A stretch of DNA of 36,841 bases from Rhizonema sp. PD37 (GCA_029379215.1 JAQYWO010000052.1:1-36841); one strand, 5' to 3'. Shown: positions 15,330 to 24,839, counted from the stretch's first letter. Translations and numbers: made by a program. Notes: generated from the sequence alone by a model not told the origin.

Positions 15330-15710
15330 ATGGCAAACAGTAAGACTTTCCCATATACAAAACCGTCCGCGAATAAAGTGGCGCAAGTCCTTCCTGAGAC
15401 AGTCGTGCTAGCTAGCAAACAAGGAGCTTGACGTGGCATTGAGGTAGTGCAGGGTCGTCATACTGTCAGCGATCATGATTTTCCACCGCTCTCATTCCAT
15501 ACCATCGGCATCAATCTCGGGCAGCCTCTGAATGCAGTAGAGCGAATTGATGGACGTGTTTACGAAGGTTGTTTACTTGGGGGTCGCATTAATGTTCTAC
15601 CTGCAAACTTACTCGCGCAACTACAAACTTTATTACACCCACATAATATGACCGACGCTCTAGCGCAGTTTCTACTCCCTGAAAAGAGAAATATCCTCTT
15701 AAGGAAGTAG
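15330..15710 (+). pseudogene. AraC-family regulator remnant with in-frame nonsense codon
   Basis: From ATG 15330 the frame gives 33 residues (MANSKTFPYTKPSANK to KQGA), a TGA at 15429-15431, then continues in the same frame RGIEVVQGRHTVSD, HTIGINLGQPLNAV, RIDGRVYEG, INVLPANLLAQL. The second part is the N-terminal sensor region typical of cyanobacterial AraC regulators. TGG to TGA at a conserved-looking Trp (GAWRGIEVV) is the simplest cause. The frame ends at 15710 and the C-terminal pair of helix-turn-helix motifs is missing, so the gene is both interrupted and truncated. It sits directly before the aldo/keto reductase, which it may once have controlled. Confidence 0.8.
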
Positions 15711-15763
15711 AAACACGTAGATTAAAGTAGCAATTAATTTCTAAAAAAACGAGGAATTATCTG

Positions 15764-16816
15764 ATGAAATATAAACTCTTGGGTAAAAGCGGCTTACGGG
15801 TTTCCGAACTCTGTTTGGGCACTATGACTTTTGGAGACGATTGGGGCTGGGGTGCATCTCAAGAAGAAAGCCGCAAGATTTTTGATGCGTTTGTGGAAGC
15901 TGGAGGCAATTTCATCGATACGGCAAATGTTTACACCAACGGCACCAGTGAAACGTTTTTGGGTGAATTTATGAAGTGCGATCACGACTCAATTGTTCTC
16001 GCGACTAAATATTCTAACGGGTTAATTAGTAAAGATCCCAATGCTGCAGGCAATCATCGCAAACGCATGGTGCAGTCTGTTGAAGCCAGTTTGAAGCGGC
16101 TTCAAAGTGAGTATATCGATTTGCTCTGGTTGCACTCTTGGGACTTTACGACACCCATAGAGGAAGTGATGCGTGCCTTCGACGACTTAGTGCGAGCAGG
16201 TAAAGTCCTTTATATTGGTGTTTCTGATACTCCTGCTTGGGTTGTATCTCAATGTAACCTCCTAACAGAGCTACGCGGTTGGACATCCTTCATTGGGCTG
16301 CAAATAGAATACAGTTTGATTCAAAGAACACCTGAGCGTGAATTGATCCCGATGGCGCAGGCGTTAGATATTGGGATAACTGCTTGGTTTCCTTTAGCTA
16401 ATGGCTGGCTAACAGGTAAATACAGTAATGCTCAAAATAGTAGCGACGGTGAGGCAAAACGGTTAGATAACGAAGCAATGTCGGCATTTGTGCAGCAGAA
16501 TGAGCGCAATTTAGCGATCGCTCGTACAGTCGATGCTGTTGCTATTGAAATTGGTTGTAGCGCCGCGCAAGTAGCGTTGAACTGGCTGCGGCAGCAAGGA
16601 GTCATTCCCATTGTGGGAGCACGTAAACATTCTCAGGTACAAGATAACTTGAACTGTATCAACTTCAATCTGTCCGCAGAACAAATCGAGAAGTTGAATC
16701 ATGTTAGCCAAATAGAGTTAGGATTTCCCCATGACTTTTTGCTGCAGGATATGCCAAGACAGTTCATTTTTGGTGGTATGTATGATGCCATTGAGAATCA
16801 TCGTCACCGCTTCTAA
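15764..16816 (+). CDS. Aldo/keto reductase
   Basis: A 350-residue (beta/alpha)8 NADPH-dependent aldo/keto reductase. The catalytic tetrad is visible: D52 and Y57 (FIDTANVYTNG), K82 (VLATKYSNG) and H124 (DLLWLHSWD). The phosphate-binding end carries IPIVGARKHSQVQDNL. Family members reduce aldehydes and ketones to alcohols; the subgroup resembles AKR11/YajO-like proteins, exact substrate unknown. An SDR gene follows after 25 bases with its own AAGGAG, so the two are probably one operon. Confidence 0.94.
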   Translation: MKYKLLGKSGLRVSELCLGTMTFGDDWGWGASQEESRKIFDAFVEAGGNFIDTANVYTNGTSETFLGEFMKCDHDSIVLATKYSNGLISKDPNAAGNHRKRMVQSVEASLKRLQSEYIDLLWLHSWDFTTPIEEVMRAFDDLVRAGKVLYIGVSDTPAWVVSQCNLLTELRGWTSFIGLQIEYSLIQRTPERELIPMAQALDIGITAWFPLANGWLTGKYSNAQNSSDGEAKRLDNEAMSAFVQQNERNLAIARTVDAVAIEIGCSAAQVALNWLRQQGVIPIVGARKHSQVQDNLNCINFNLSAEQIEKLNHVSQIELGFPHDFLLQDMPRQFIFGGMYDAIENHRHRF

Positions 16817-16841
16817 AAAGCTAGTAAACTAAGGAGCGCAA

Positions 16842-17555
16842 ATGACTCAAGACAAGCAAAATCAAGTGATCGCGATCGTCACTGGTGCAAATCGAGGTAT
16901 CGGACTGGAGGTAGTACGTCAGCTTGCTCATCAAGGCATGACCGTTATTTTAGGATCACGCGATTTAGAAAAAGGGAAAGCTGCGGCTGTTGCATTAACG
17001 AACGAAAGTCCCACAGTTATACCCCGACAGCTAGATGTATCTGAGCCAGAAAGTATTGCTCGCCTTGCAACTCAAGTTGAGGCAGAATTTGGATATTTGG
17101 ACATTCTCGTGAATAATGCTGGTATTCTCTACGATACTTGGCAGCAAGCGAATACTGCCGATCTTGATACAGTACGCCAAGCCCTCGAAACCAATACCTT
17201 CGGTCCTTGGCGCATGTGTCAGGCATTTATTCCACTGATGCGTCGAAGTCAAGGTGGAAGGATTGTGAATGTTTCTAGTGAAGGTGGCTCATTAGCAAGT
17301 ATGAGTGGTGGAACACCCGCTTACAGTGTATCAAAAGTAGCACTCAATGCCTTAACGCGAATGCTGGCCGCTGAACTGAAAGAAACTGGCATTTTGGTCA
17401 ACTCAGTTTGCCCCGGTTGGGTAGCAACTGATATGGGCGGCGCAGGTGGACGCCCTGTTGAGCAAGGAGCTTCGGGTGTAATTTGGGCAGCAACGCTCCC
17501 CAAAAACGGACCGACGGGTGGATTTTTCCGTGATGGCAAACCCTTACCTTGGTAA
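16842..17555 (+). CDS. SDR-family carbonyl reductase-like oxidoreductase
   Basis: A 237-residue short-chain dehydrogenase with TGANRGIG (14-21), LVNNAGILYD, the catalytic Ser in VNVSSEGG, YSVSK and NSVCPGWVATDMGG. The order and the late WAATLPKNGPTGGFFRDG ending match carbonyl-reductase-type (SDR21C-like) proteins, monomeric NADPH reductases of carbonyl compounds. AAGGAG lies seven bases before the ATG. It is downstream of, and likely cotranscribed with, the aldo/keto reductase. Confidence 0.93.
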   Translation: MTQDKQNQVIAIVTGANRGIGLEVVRQLAHQGMTVILGSRDLEKGKAAAVALTNESPTVIPRQLDVSEPESIARLATQVEAEFGYLDILVNNAGILYDTWQQANTADLDTVRQALETNTFGPWRMCQAFIPLMRRSQGGRIVNVSSEGGSLASMSGGTPAYSVSKVALNALTRMLAAELKETGILVNSVCPGWVATDMGGAGGRPVEQGASGVIWAATLPKNGPTGGFFRDGKPLPW

Positions 17556-17595
17556 GTGCTGTTTTGGCACTGTCCGAAATGTAAAAAATAATCTA

Positions 17596-17630
17596 TGGGT
17601 GAACGGCCGGAAAGCCCCTACTTTCACCCA
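17596..17630. other. Hairpin upstream of the Uma2 gene
   Basis: TGGGTGAA (17596-17603) pairs with TTCACCCA (17623-17630) across 19 bases. No T-run follows, so it could be a weak terminator for the AKR-SDR pair, an operator, or a repeat scrap. Confidence 0.35.
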
Positions 17631-17687
17631 AACTCTGAACGCTACAATCAAATCAGAGTCACGAAAAAGTCAAGGTGTTGAAAGATT

Positions 17688-18266
17688 ATGGTAGCTATCA
17701 CCCAACAACCCCAAAAAATGACCTTCGAGGAATATCTCGAATGGGAACCTCAGCAAGACGTTCGCTACGAATATGTTAACGGCGAAGTTTTTGCCATGAC
17801 AGGGGGTACAATTCCCCATAATGATATCGCACTTAACCTTTATGCAGCTTTACGCCCCCATCTGCGTTCTAGAGGTTGCCGGGTAAATGTGTCAGACGTG
17901 AAAGTACAACTCAGTCCCCAAAGCCAATACTACTATCCTGATGTTATCGTCAGTTGTGACCCTCAAGATCTCAACGCCCGCAAATTTATTCAATGTCCTA
18001 AGCTGATTGTCGAAGTTCTCTCCCCAGGTACAAGCGGCAAAGATAGGGGTGAAAAATTCACTTATTATCTGACAATTCCGACTTTGCAAGAGTATATCTT
18101 GATTGACTCTGAACAAATTTCCGTCGAACGTTACTCTCGGGGAGAGGGTAGAATGTGGCTTTACTATCCCTACACAGATGGAGATATTATTACTCTATCG
18201 AGTATTGAATTTGAATGCCCTATTGAACTGTTGTATGAAGGTATCGTATTTGGAGCCGAGGAATAA
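17688..18266 (+). CDS. Uma2-family (DUF820) restriction-endonuclease-like protein
   Basis: A 192-residue protein of the Uma2/DUF820 family, greatly expanded in cyanobacteria. It has the N-terminal MTFEEYLEWEPQQDVRYEYVNG, then a PD-(D/E)xK core: YYYPDVIVSC (Asp), KLIVEVLSPGTSGKDRGEKF (Glu, with the Lys pattern beyond), and YILIDSEQISVERY. The catalytic acid residues are retained. Their biological role is unsettled; many copies are tied to mobile elements. Ribosome site weak. A hairpin lies directly after its stop. Confidence 0.93.
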   Translation: MVAITQQPQKMTFEEYLEWEPQQDVRYEYVNGEVFAMTGGTIPHNDIALNLYAALRPHLRSRGCRVNVSDVKVQLSPQSQYYYPDVIVSCDPQDLNARKFIQCPKLIVEVLSPGTSGKDRGEKFTYYLTIPTLQEYILIDSEQISVERYSRGEGRMWLYYPYTDGDIITLSSIEFECPIELLYEGIVFGAEE

Positions 18267-18268
18267 TT

Positions 18269-18298
18269 TAGGTGATTCGGAGAGTAAGGAATCGCCTA
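18269..18298 (+). terminator. Hairpin at the end of the Uma2 gene
   Basis: TAGGTGATTC (18269-18278) pairs with GAATCGCCTA (18289-18298), ten base pairs with one G-T, starting two bases past the stop codon. The following bases lack a clear T-run, so termination is possible but not certain. Confidence 0.4.
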
Positions 18299-18491
18299 GC
18301 TCACAAATCGCAAAACTTTTCTCCCACTAGTCCAACATGATTTGTCACCTTTAGCACCCAATTTAAATTACTATACCCTATGTGCTGTACTTTTTTCTAA
18401 AACCAGTTTGAATGAGCTTTTTGAGACTTAACGGAAAAAGTCAGCAATATTCAGATAGATTTAAATAGTTGCATTCACAGAAAAATTAAAA

Positions 18492-19344
18492 GTGTCTTTA
18501 CATCGTTACGAAACTCTTCGTCGGATTCAGCAACTAGATCCTGTGCAAGATCATTGTCAGATTTATTATCTGATGAATGGGCATGAATTTCCTTGGGACA
18601 TGGTGCGATCGCTCTTTAGTCGCACTAATGAAAACTTATTGTGTCCCTAGTATCTCGAAATTATTAGATAAAACAGGGGAATTTCGCGATCGCCCTCAAA
18701 AGCGTTATGACGATACTTCGGTCATTGTTGTGGAAATGATCAAGTGGGGGTACGATAGCGAGCGAGGTCGTCAAGCGCTAGGGCGGATGAATGCCATCCA
18801 CGGACGTTTTAAAATCACTAATGCAGATTTTCTCTACGTACTCTCGACTTTTATTTACGAGCCGATCCGTTGGAATGCTCAATTTGGTTGGCGGCAGCTG
18901 TGTGAGCAAGAAAAATTAGCAGCTTTTTACTTTTGGCGAGAAGTAGGCAAAAGAATGCATATTCAAAATATTCCTGCAACCTACGCAGAATTTGAATGCT
19001 ATAACCAAGATTATGAACGTGAAAACTTTAGTTATTGTGACGCTAACCGCCGGGTGGGTGAAGCAACCTGTGACTTATTCTTGAGTTGGTTTCCTAAGTG
19101 GATGCGATCGCCCCTCAAACCCGTCACTTCTGCTTTATTTGATGAGAGAATGCTAGATGCTTTTGGTTTTGAACATCCTTCTCAATGGCTGAGAAATTCT
19201 GTGACAAATATTCTTAGATTTCGGGGCTTTATATTACGTTTCTTTCCACAACGTCAACAATCTAATTTTTATATTGACTATCCCATTCGCAGTTATCCAA
19301 ATGGTTATGAGATTACTCAGATTGGACCACCAGAGAACAGATAA
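18492..19344 (+). pseudogene. MpaB/DUF2236-family oxygenase-like gene, frameshifted near its start
   Basis: The N-terminal frame from GTG 18492 reads SLHRYETLRRIQQLD to HEFPWDMVRSLF. A shift of one base at about 18614-18618 leads to ALMKTYCVPSISKLLDKTGE, QKRYDDTSVIVVEMI, GRMNAIHGRFKITN and the rest. Joined, this makes a 283-residue oxygenase-MpaB-like protein (DUF2236), a heme-binding family that includes latex-clearing and mycophenolate-pathway enzymes. The histidine-bearing segments (MNAIHGRF, GRFKITNADFLY) are intact. A HIP1 octamer sits right beside the shift. The part downstream from ATG 18577 alone would give a 255-residue protein lacking the true N-terminus. Confidence 0.8.
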
Positions 19345-19621
19345 GTTTAAACAATGACCTATAATCGTTCCTATGCTGTTTACGACTTAGAGAAGATGCT
19401 ACCAATGATCGCCTTGGTGAATTTACCTCCATCCACCCAGCTTCATATTCATCTTATTTGGTAATGGATTTCTTCAAGGGCACTCCCCCCAGAACGGTTA
19501 CCACAAGCATTAAAGAAAATTCGCTTCACGTGAAAAAAAGACCTATGGCTACCGCGAACGTATCCTACTTGTCTCCGTTGTCCCTTGTGTTCGGAAATCA
19601 AGTAGGATTGCTATAGTAATT

Positions 19622-21079
19622 ATGATACAAAGTTTCGCTCGTATTATAGGCTTTGAAATGGAATCGCAACAAGACTACCACATGTCTCCAGAGGAATTTC
19701 GCCGTTGGGGATATCAAGCTATAAACTGGATAGCCAACTACTTAGAGAATGTCGAGAACCTACCTGTTCTTTCTCAAGCTGAGCCAGGCGATATAAGAGC
19801 GAAGCTACAGGATGCACCGCAGCGTGGAGAGTCTTTCGAGGCAATATTGAAAGACTTAGATGAAATTATTATGCCAGGACTTACTCATTGGCAATCTCCC
19901 AACTTTTTTGCCTTCTTTCCCACCGGGATTTCTGCACCATCGATTTTAGGAGAGTTAATCAGTGCAGGGTTGGGGGTACAAGGAATGTTGTGGGCAACAA
20001 CTCCAGCCTGTACTGAGTTGGAAAGCCATATTTTGGACTGGTTAGTAGATATGCTAGGGCTACCAGAACAGTTTTTATCTTCCCAAGCAGGTGGAGGAGT
20101 TATTCAAGATTCAGCTAGTAGTGCAACTCTTGTAGCTCTGCTCGCCGCTCGTGAACAGAAAATTGCAGATATCAACAAACTAGTTGTTTATACTTCTACT
20201 CAGGCGCATTCGTCGATAGAAAAAGCCGTTAAAATTGCGGGGCTACGTCGGGAAAACTTGCGTTTGCTTGAAGTCGATACTAACTATGCCATGCGTACTT
20301 CGGCGCTACAGGAATGCATTAAAGCCGATATTCAGGCAGGGTTAATTCCATGTTTTTTGGCTGCTACTGTAGGAACAACCTCATCCAATGCGATCGATCC
20401 GATTCCGCAGTTGGGAGAAATTGCTCAAAAGTACAAGATTTGGCTACATGTTGATGCGGCAATGAGCGGTACTGCTGCCTTATGTCCTGAATTTAGGTGG
20501 ATTCATCAAGGGCTAGAGCAAGCTGACAGTTATTGCTTTAACCCTCATAAATGGATGATGACTAACTTTGATTGTACCTGCTTCTACGTGCGCGATCGCG
20601 CCTCGCTGATTCAGGCACTCTCAATTATGCCAGAATTCCTCAAAAATCAGGCTAGCGATTCGGGTAAGGTGATTGACTACCGCGACTGGCAGATTCCTTT
20701 AGGACGCAGATTCAGAAGCCTCAAACTTTGGTTTGTGATTCGCCATTATGGCATTGAAGGCTTACAACATTATGTCCGTAAGCATGTCGCTTTAGCACAA
20801 GAATTTGCTGAATGGGTAAAATCTCACGCCAGTTTTGAGCTAGTTGTGAATCCTCCTCTGAATTTAGTCTGCTTTCGGCACAAAGGTGGCGATCGCATTA
20901 ACCAAGTCATCCTTAACAATCTCAACTCTTCTGGCAAACTCTACTTAACTTCAACTAAGCTTGACCAAAAACTAACTTTAAGAATGTCGATTGGACAAGC
21001 AACAACGGAAAGGATAAATGTGGAGCAAGCGTGGAAATTAATTTGCTCTCAAGCTGATTCTCTCTCCAAAACCGTTTAA
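19622..21079 (+). CDS. PLP-dependent aromatic-L-amino-acid decarboxylase-like protein
   Basis: A 485-residue fold-type I decarboxylase of group II. The cofactor Lys is K310 (CFNPHKWMMTNFD), the Asp that pairs with the pyridine nitrogen is D278 (WLHVDAAMSGTA), and the ring-stacking His is H196 (TSTQAHSSIEKA). SPNFFAFFPTG and TTPACTELE are strongly kept family motifs. It removes CO2 from an aromatic amino acid such as tyrosine, tryptophan or DOPA; sequence alone does not choose. ATGs at 19622 and 19658 are both possible starts; neither has a good ribosome site. It converges on panD, which lies 42 bases beyond its stop. Confidence 0.92.
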   Translation: MIQSFARIIGFEMESQQDYHMSPEEFRRWGYQAINWIANYLENVENLPVLSQAEPGDIRAKLQDAPQRGESFEAILKDLDEIIMPGLTHWQSPNFFAFFPTGISAPSILGELISAGLGVQGMLWATTPACTELESHILDWLVDMLGLPEQFLSSQAGGGVIQDSASSATLVALLAAREQKIADINKLVVYTSTQAHSSIEKAVKIAGLRRENLRLLEVDTNYAMRTSALQECIKADIQAGLIPCFLAATVGTTSSNAIDPIPQLGEIAQKYKIWLHVDAAMSGTAALCPEFRWIHQGLEQADSYCFNPHKWMMTNFDCTCFYVRDRASLIQALSIMPEFLKNQASDSGKVIDYRDWQIPLGRRFRSLKLWFVIRHYGIEGLQHYVRKHVALAQEFAEWVKSHASFELVVNPPLNLVCFRHKGGDRINQVILNNLNSSGKLYLTSTKLDQKLTLRMSIGQATTERINVEQAWKLICSQADSLSKTV

Positions 21080-21121
21080 TATGAAGTTCGGTATTAAAGC
21101 TATTATTGTTTATGATTTTGT

Positions 21122-21568
21122 TTACAAAAAGGTCGAGTTTAGCTGGTGTTTAGCTTGCTCGGAGTGAAATAGGAGTTTACCTAGGCAGGGATCTAAAGTC
21201 TGGGAGAAAAACTTTTTACAGCGATTGTGTTCATCGGCAATGATGACTCGCGCCTTGTGTCCAGTGCGGAATACTTCAGCGCGATCGCGTTCTTCATAGG
21301 CAGCAATCATCACAAAATCTCCTGGGCTGCACAAAAGAGCTGCTGCACCGTTGAGACAAATGACACCACTTCCTGGTTCTCCTGGTAACACATAGGTTGA
21401 CAAGCAGTTGCCATTGCAAACATTCCAAATTTCCACCTCCTGTAAAGGCAGAATTCTTACCTTATCTATCAATTCACTATCAATGGTGACGCTGCCTATG
21501 TAATTAACATTTGTATCCGTCACACACACTTGATGTAGCTTGGCATGCATCAGTCTAATTCGAGCCAT
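21122..21568 (-). CDS. panD: Aspartate 1-decarboxylase
   Basis: A 148-residue pyruvoyl enzyme that makes beta-alanine from aspartate for pantothenate and coenzyme A. The self-cleavage site is G25-S26 (NYIGSVTID), with the conserved Lys at 10 (MHAKLH) and Tyr at 23. NGAAALLCSPGDFVMIAAY is typical. Where E. coli PanD has the substrate-binding Arg (ERGS) this has EPGSGV, and the C-terminal stretch after about residue 115 (ADEHNRCKKFF) is longer than in E. coli, as I recall for cyanobacterial versions. Cleavage and activity are expected but the Arg-to-Pro change deserves care. Confidence 0.9.
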   Translation of the reverse strand: MARIRLMHAKLHQVCVTDTNVNYIGSVTIDSELIDKVRILPLQEVEIWNVCNGNCLSTYVLPGEPGSGVICLNGAAALLCSPGDFVMIAAYEERDRAEVFRTGHKARVIIADEHNRCKKFFSQTLDPCLGKLLFHSEQAKHQLNSTFL

Positions 21569-22185
21569 GATTCTTTCCTATATCTAAGTTAATGGAATAA
21601 TGGTTTTTCAAGTACTTTTTCAAACAGCACTACTTGTTTATGAGGTTGTTTTGATATTTTTATAGCGGCGCGCGATCGCTCGGCTACAACAGACTTTGGC
21701 TTTTCTAAGGCTGATTGCATGATGTTATAACGGGAAAATTGTTAAGTCAAGCTAATTTGCTACTATAGCAGCCTAAAAGGCATCATATAAAATGTTATTT
21801 ACAATACATATGATGCTTATCAACCAGCTTAGGACAGTTTTTACGAATCATTCGTCAGTATAAGCTGATAGATGTCAATAGTTTTTTTGAAAAAAAAGAC
21901 AAAGAAGGCAGAGGGCATCGTGTTGAAGGTAAAATTATTCAAAATCTCAAGTAGACATCAAGCTTAACTAGTGTTCAAAGGACACACGTAGCATCTATCC
22001 GTCTAGAGTAAGAGGAAGCTTCAGATTATATTCTATAGGATAGTACAGTTGATCTAAGTGACTCGCCTGAAAAGGGACGAGGAGCTGCAACCACCGATCC
22101 ACAGCAGAATTATTTACCTGCTAGACAAAATTCATACCTCTGGCAAATTAATTCAACTATTAAATAGCACCTCACACTACCTAAT
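21569..22185. other. Non-coding leader region between panD and katE
   Basis: No gene is seen in these 617 bases, which separate two divergent genes and must hold both promoters. GCATCATAT (21780-21788) and ATATGATGC (21808-21816) form a perfect 9-bp inverted repeat, a possible operator. A short GAAGGCAGAGGGC scrap at about 21905-21918 matches the ends of the element at 2232-2487. A HIP1 octamer occurs near 21673. Confidence 0.5.
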
Positions 22186-24306
22186 ATGACAGAACACAAT
22201 CCGATCAACGAGCAAAGCAAACAGGAAGCTCTAGACTCCTTTCGTAAAGAAGGTGGGGAATATCTCACCACCAATCAGGGACTTCGGGTTAATAGCACAA
22301 ATGATTCGCTCAAAGCAGGCGATCGTGGACCTACATTAGTAGAAGACTTTCACTTCCGCGAGAAGATGGCACACTTTGATCGCGAGCGGATTCCAGAGCG
22401 AGTTGTTCACGCGAGAGGAGCAGGTGTTCATGGGTATTTCCAGCCTTATGAGTCTATGAAGGAGTATACGAAGGCAAAGTTTTTACAAGACCCCTCAGTG
22501 AAAACTCCAGTCTTCGTTCGCTTCTCGACGGTTGCCGGGTTCCGGGGTTCAGCTGATACTGCACGTGATGTGCGCGGATTTGCCGTTAGATTTTACACCG
22601 AAGATGGCAACTATGATATCGTAGGCAACAATATTCCCGTCTTTTTCATTCAAGACGCCATCAAGTTTCCTGACTTGATTCATGCGGTTAAACCCGAACC
22701 GCACAACGAAATACCCCAAGCGGGAACTGCTCATGACAACTTCTGGGACTTCATCTCCCTAATGCCCGAGTCGATGCACATGATTATGTGGATACTCTCG
22801 GATCGTACTCTTCCCAGAAGTTACCGAATGATGCAAGGATTTGGTATTCACACTTTCCGCTTTGTCAACGAACAAGGTAAAGCCCGGTTTGTGAAATTCC
22901 ACTGGAAGCCAATTCTGGGCGTGCATTCGATAGTTTGGGATGAGGCGCAGAAAGCAGGCGGAAAAGATCCCGATTTCCATCGCCGCGATTTAGGAGACGC
23001 GATCGAAATGGGTGATTATCCCGAATTTGAACTTGGTGTGCAGATTGTGGAGGAAGGGGACGAATCGAAATTTGATTTCGATATCCTTGATTCTACCAAG
23101 CTCATTCCCGAAGAACTAGTTCCGGTGAAGCCAATCGGCAAAATGGTGCTCAACCGCAACCCAGACAACTACTTTGCGGAAACAGAACAAGTCGCCTTCC
23201 AACCTGCCAATATTGTACCGGGCATCGACTTCTCAGATGACCCACTGCTGCAAGGTCGGATCTTCTCCTACGCTGATACGCAAGTACACCGTTTGGGAAG
23301 CGCAAATTATACCGATCTCCCCATCAACCGCCCTGTTTGTCCGTTCCATAATAACCAACGGGACGGCGTTATGCAGTACAACATTCCCACTACAAAGGTA
23401 AACTACTTCCCAAATTCCCTCGGGAATGGTTGCCCGATGACGTCTCCGGAAAATCTCGGCGGCTTTGTCAGCTATAAAGAGCCTGTAGAAGGTCAAAAAA
23501 TCAGAGAACGTAGCGCTAGTTTCAGCGATCACTTTAGTCAGGCAACTCTATTTTGGAACAGTCTGTCTGAAGTAGAAAAAGAACACTTAGTCAAAGCGGC
23601 ACTTTTTGAACTAGGTAAAGTGATGAACGCCGGTGTCAAAGAGCGGATGCTAGAATTATTCAACTCTGTCGATCATCAACTCGTCACCCGCATTGCCGAA
23701 GGGTTGGGCTTACCTGTTCCCACAGAAGTGAAGCAGAATCACGGGCAAAAGTCTCCGGCGCTCAGTATCCAAACCATGCTGGAGAAGATGCCAGAAAAAA
23801 CGATTAAGACTCGTAAAATTGCAATTCTAGCCACCGATGGTGTGAATGCTCATGAAATGAAGACAATCCAGCAAGCACTGGAAGACGCCGGCGCTCAGGC
23901 AAAAATCGTTGCGACTCATGGTGGCAAGATCAAAGGTGATGATGGTAAGGAGATTCCGGTTGAGATGACCTTTATCACGAGTTCTTCTGTGATGTTTGAT
24001 GCAGTATACGTACCTGGTGGAGCGCAGAGTGTTAAGATGCTCCAGCAGCAGGGAGAAGCTGTTAACTTCATTACCGAGGCATTTAAGCACTGTAAAGCGA
24101 TCGCCGCTACAAGCGAAGGCGTCGAACTACTATCGATAGCCGATCTTCTAGGCGCGAATTTGTCAAGTAATGGGCTTCGTTCTTCTGTCGGTGTGGTGAC
24201 AAGTCAGCAGCCCTCTGACTTGAAATCGTTCAGTGATGATTTTATCACTGCGATCGCTCAACATCGTCATTGGATGAGATCTCAAAAGGAAATGGTGCCA
24301 GCGTAA
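22186..24306 (+). CDS. katE: Large-subunit catalase HPII
   Basis: A 706-residue clade 2 catalase that turns H2O2 into water and O2. The core (about 25-510) has the distal-heme His H75 ([14 protein letters not shown]), the [21 protein letters not shown] stretch and the heme-Tyr loop [13 protein letters not shown] near 360. The C-terminal 150 residues (from about 545, [16 protein letters not shown]) form the DJ-1/PfpI-like domain that marks HPII-type enzymes. Length is normal for the class. No signal peptide; cytoplasmic. Two hairpins follow the stop. It is upstream of, but not close to, an alcohol dehydrogenase-SDR pair; similar trios occur in general stress regulons (inference). Confidence 0.96.
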   Translation: MTEHNPINEQSKQEALDSFRKEGGEYLTTNQGLRVNSTNDSLKAGDRGPTLVEDFHFREKMAHFDRERIPERVVHARGAGVHGYFQPYESMKEYTKAKFLQDPSVKTPVFVRFSTVAGFRGSADTARDVRGFAVRFYTEDGNYDIVGNNIPVFFIQDAIKFPDLIHAVKPEPHNEIPQAGTAHDNFWDFISLMPESMHMIMWILSDRTLPRSYRMMQGFGIHTFRFVNEQGKARFVKFHWKPILGVHSIVWDEAQKAGGKDPDFHRRDLGDAIEMGDYPEFELGVQIVEEGDESKFDFDILDSTKLIPEELVPVKPIGKMVLNRNPDNYFAETEQVAFQPANIVPGIDFSDDPLLQGRIFSYADTQVHRLGSANYTDLPINRPVCPFHNNQRDGVMQYNIPTTKVNYFPNSLGNGCPMTSPENLGGFVSYKEPVEGQKIRERSASFSDHFSQATLFWNSLSEVEKEHLVKAALFELGKVMNAGVKERMLELFNSVDHQLVTRIAEGLGLPVPTEVKQNHGQKSPALSIQTMLEKMPEKTIKTRKIAILATDGVNAHEMKTIQQALEDAGAQAKIVATHGGKIKGDDGKEIPVEMTFITSSSVMFDAVYVPGGAQSVKMLQQQGEAVNFITEAFKHCKAIAATSEGVELLSIADLLGANLSSNGLRSSVGVVTSQQPSDLKSFSDDFITAIAQHRHWMRSQKEMVPA

Positions 24307-24319
24307 GCACGCTTGATTA

Positions 24320-24363
24320 GACATCAACATAAATGATGTCAGGGCGCTTCTGTAGGAGCGCCC
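24320..24363 (+). terminator. Paired hairpins after katE
   Basis: GACATCA/TGATGTC (24320-24326 with 24334-24340) and GGGCGCT/AGCGCCC (24342-24348 with 24357-24363) lie back to back 14 bases after the stop. There is no T-run, so an RNA-end role is plausible rather than shown; the second is related to a TGTAGGAGCG repeat word seen elsewhere in the window. Confidence 0.4.
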
Positions 24364-24419
24364 CTACTAATGGCTTTGACGAGGGTAAAAAGCCCTCACC
24401 CCGCCCTAGCGGGCACCCC

Positions 24420-24583
24420 TCTTTTAATTGTCAAAATTGTGGGCATTCTCAGGATAGAGATGAGAATGCGGCTCGAAATTTGTTAAAAGCACCAGATGAA
24501 TTATGTAGTAGGGTTGGCTAGACCCGAAACTTAAGCCTGTGGATTGGAAGGAGCCGACTCCCCAAGTTGAAGCAGGAAATTAG
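24420..24583 (+). pseudogene. TnpB (IS605 OrfB) C-terminal remnant, frameshifted
   Basis: The frame reads FNCQNCGHSQDRDENAARNL, the C-terminal Zn-ribbon half and last RuvC motif (DRDENAA) of TnpB, the RNA-guided nuclease of IS200/IS605 elements. A stop at 24519-24521 follows. In a second frame KLKPVDWKEPTPQVEAGN then stop at 24581-24583 matches the usual C-terminal tail of cyanobacterial TnpB proteins. Everything upstream, including most of RuvC, is missing. The bases before it are a GC-rich repeat (CCCGCCCTAGCGGG). This is a dead end-fragment of an insertion element. Confidence 0.85.
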
Positions 24584-24839
24584 CACGCGGAGGAGGTTTA
24601 ACCAAGTTTAGGTAAGTCTTTTATAGCAGCGCAAATACATTCCTACAAACGTCGAGATGGTTTGCACTCTTTTAAGCCAAGCATTGGTTAAAGTCCGTAA
24701 CTTGAACTTTAAACTTTAGTAATTAACGCGATATAAGGCTTTTGCTCAGCGGCAAGTCAGCTGTTCGGTTGCCAAAATTTACAAATAGCACAGTTTGGCT
24801 GGCACGTTAATAATTTAGAACTTTAGGAGACTTCAACGT

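Noticed and set aside
19354..19464. Short open frame of 36 codons (MTYNRSYAVYDLEKM...) after the MpaB-like gene
   Set aside because: No ribosome site and no recognised family; could be a remnant but cannot be supported.
24333..24419. Front part of the open frame leading into the TnpB remnant
   Set aside because: It translates a GC-rich intergenic repeat with a CCCGC..GCGGG hairpin, not TnpB sequence.
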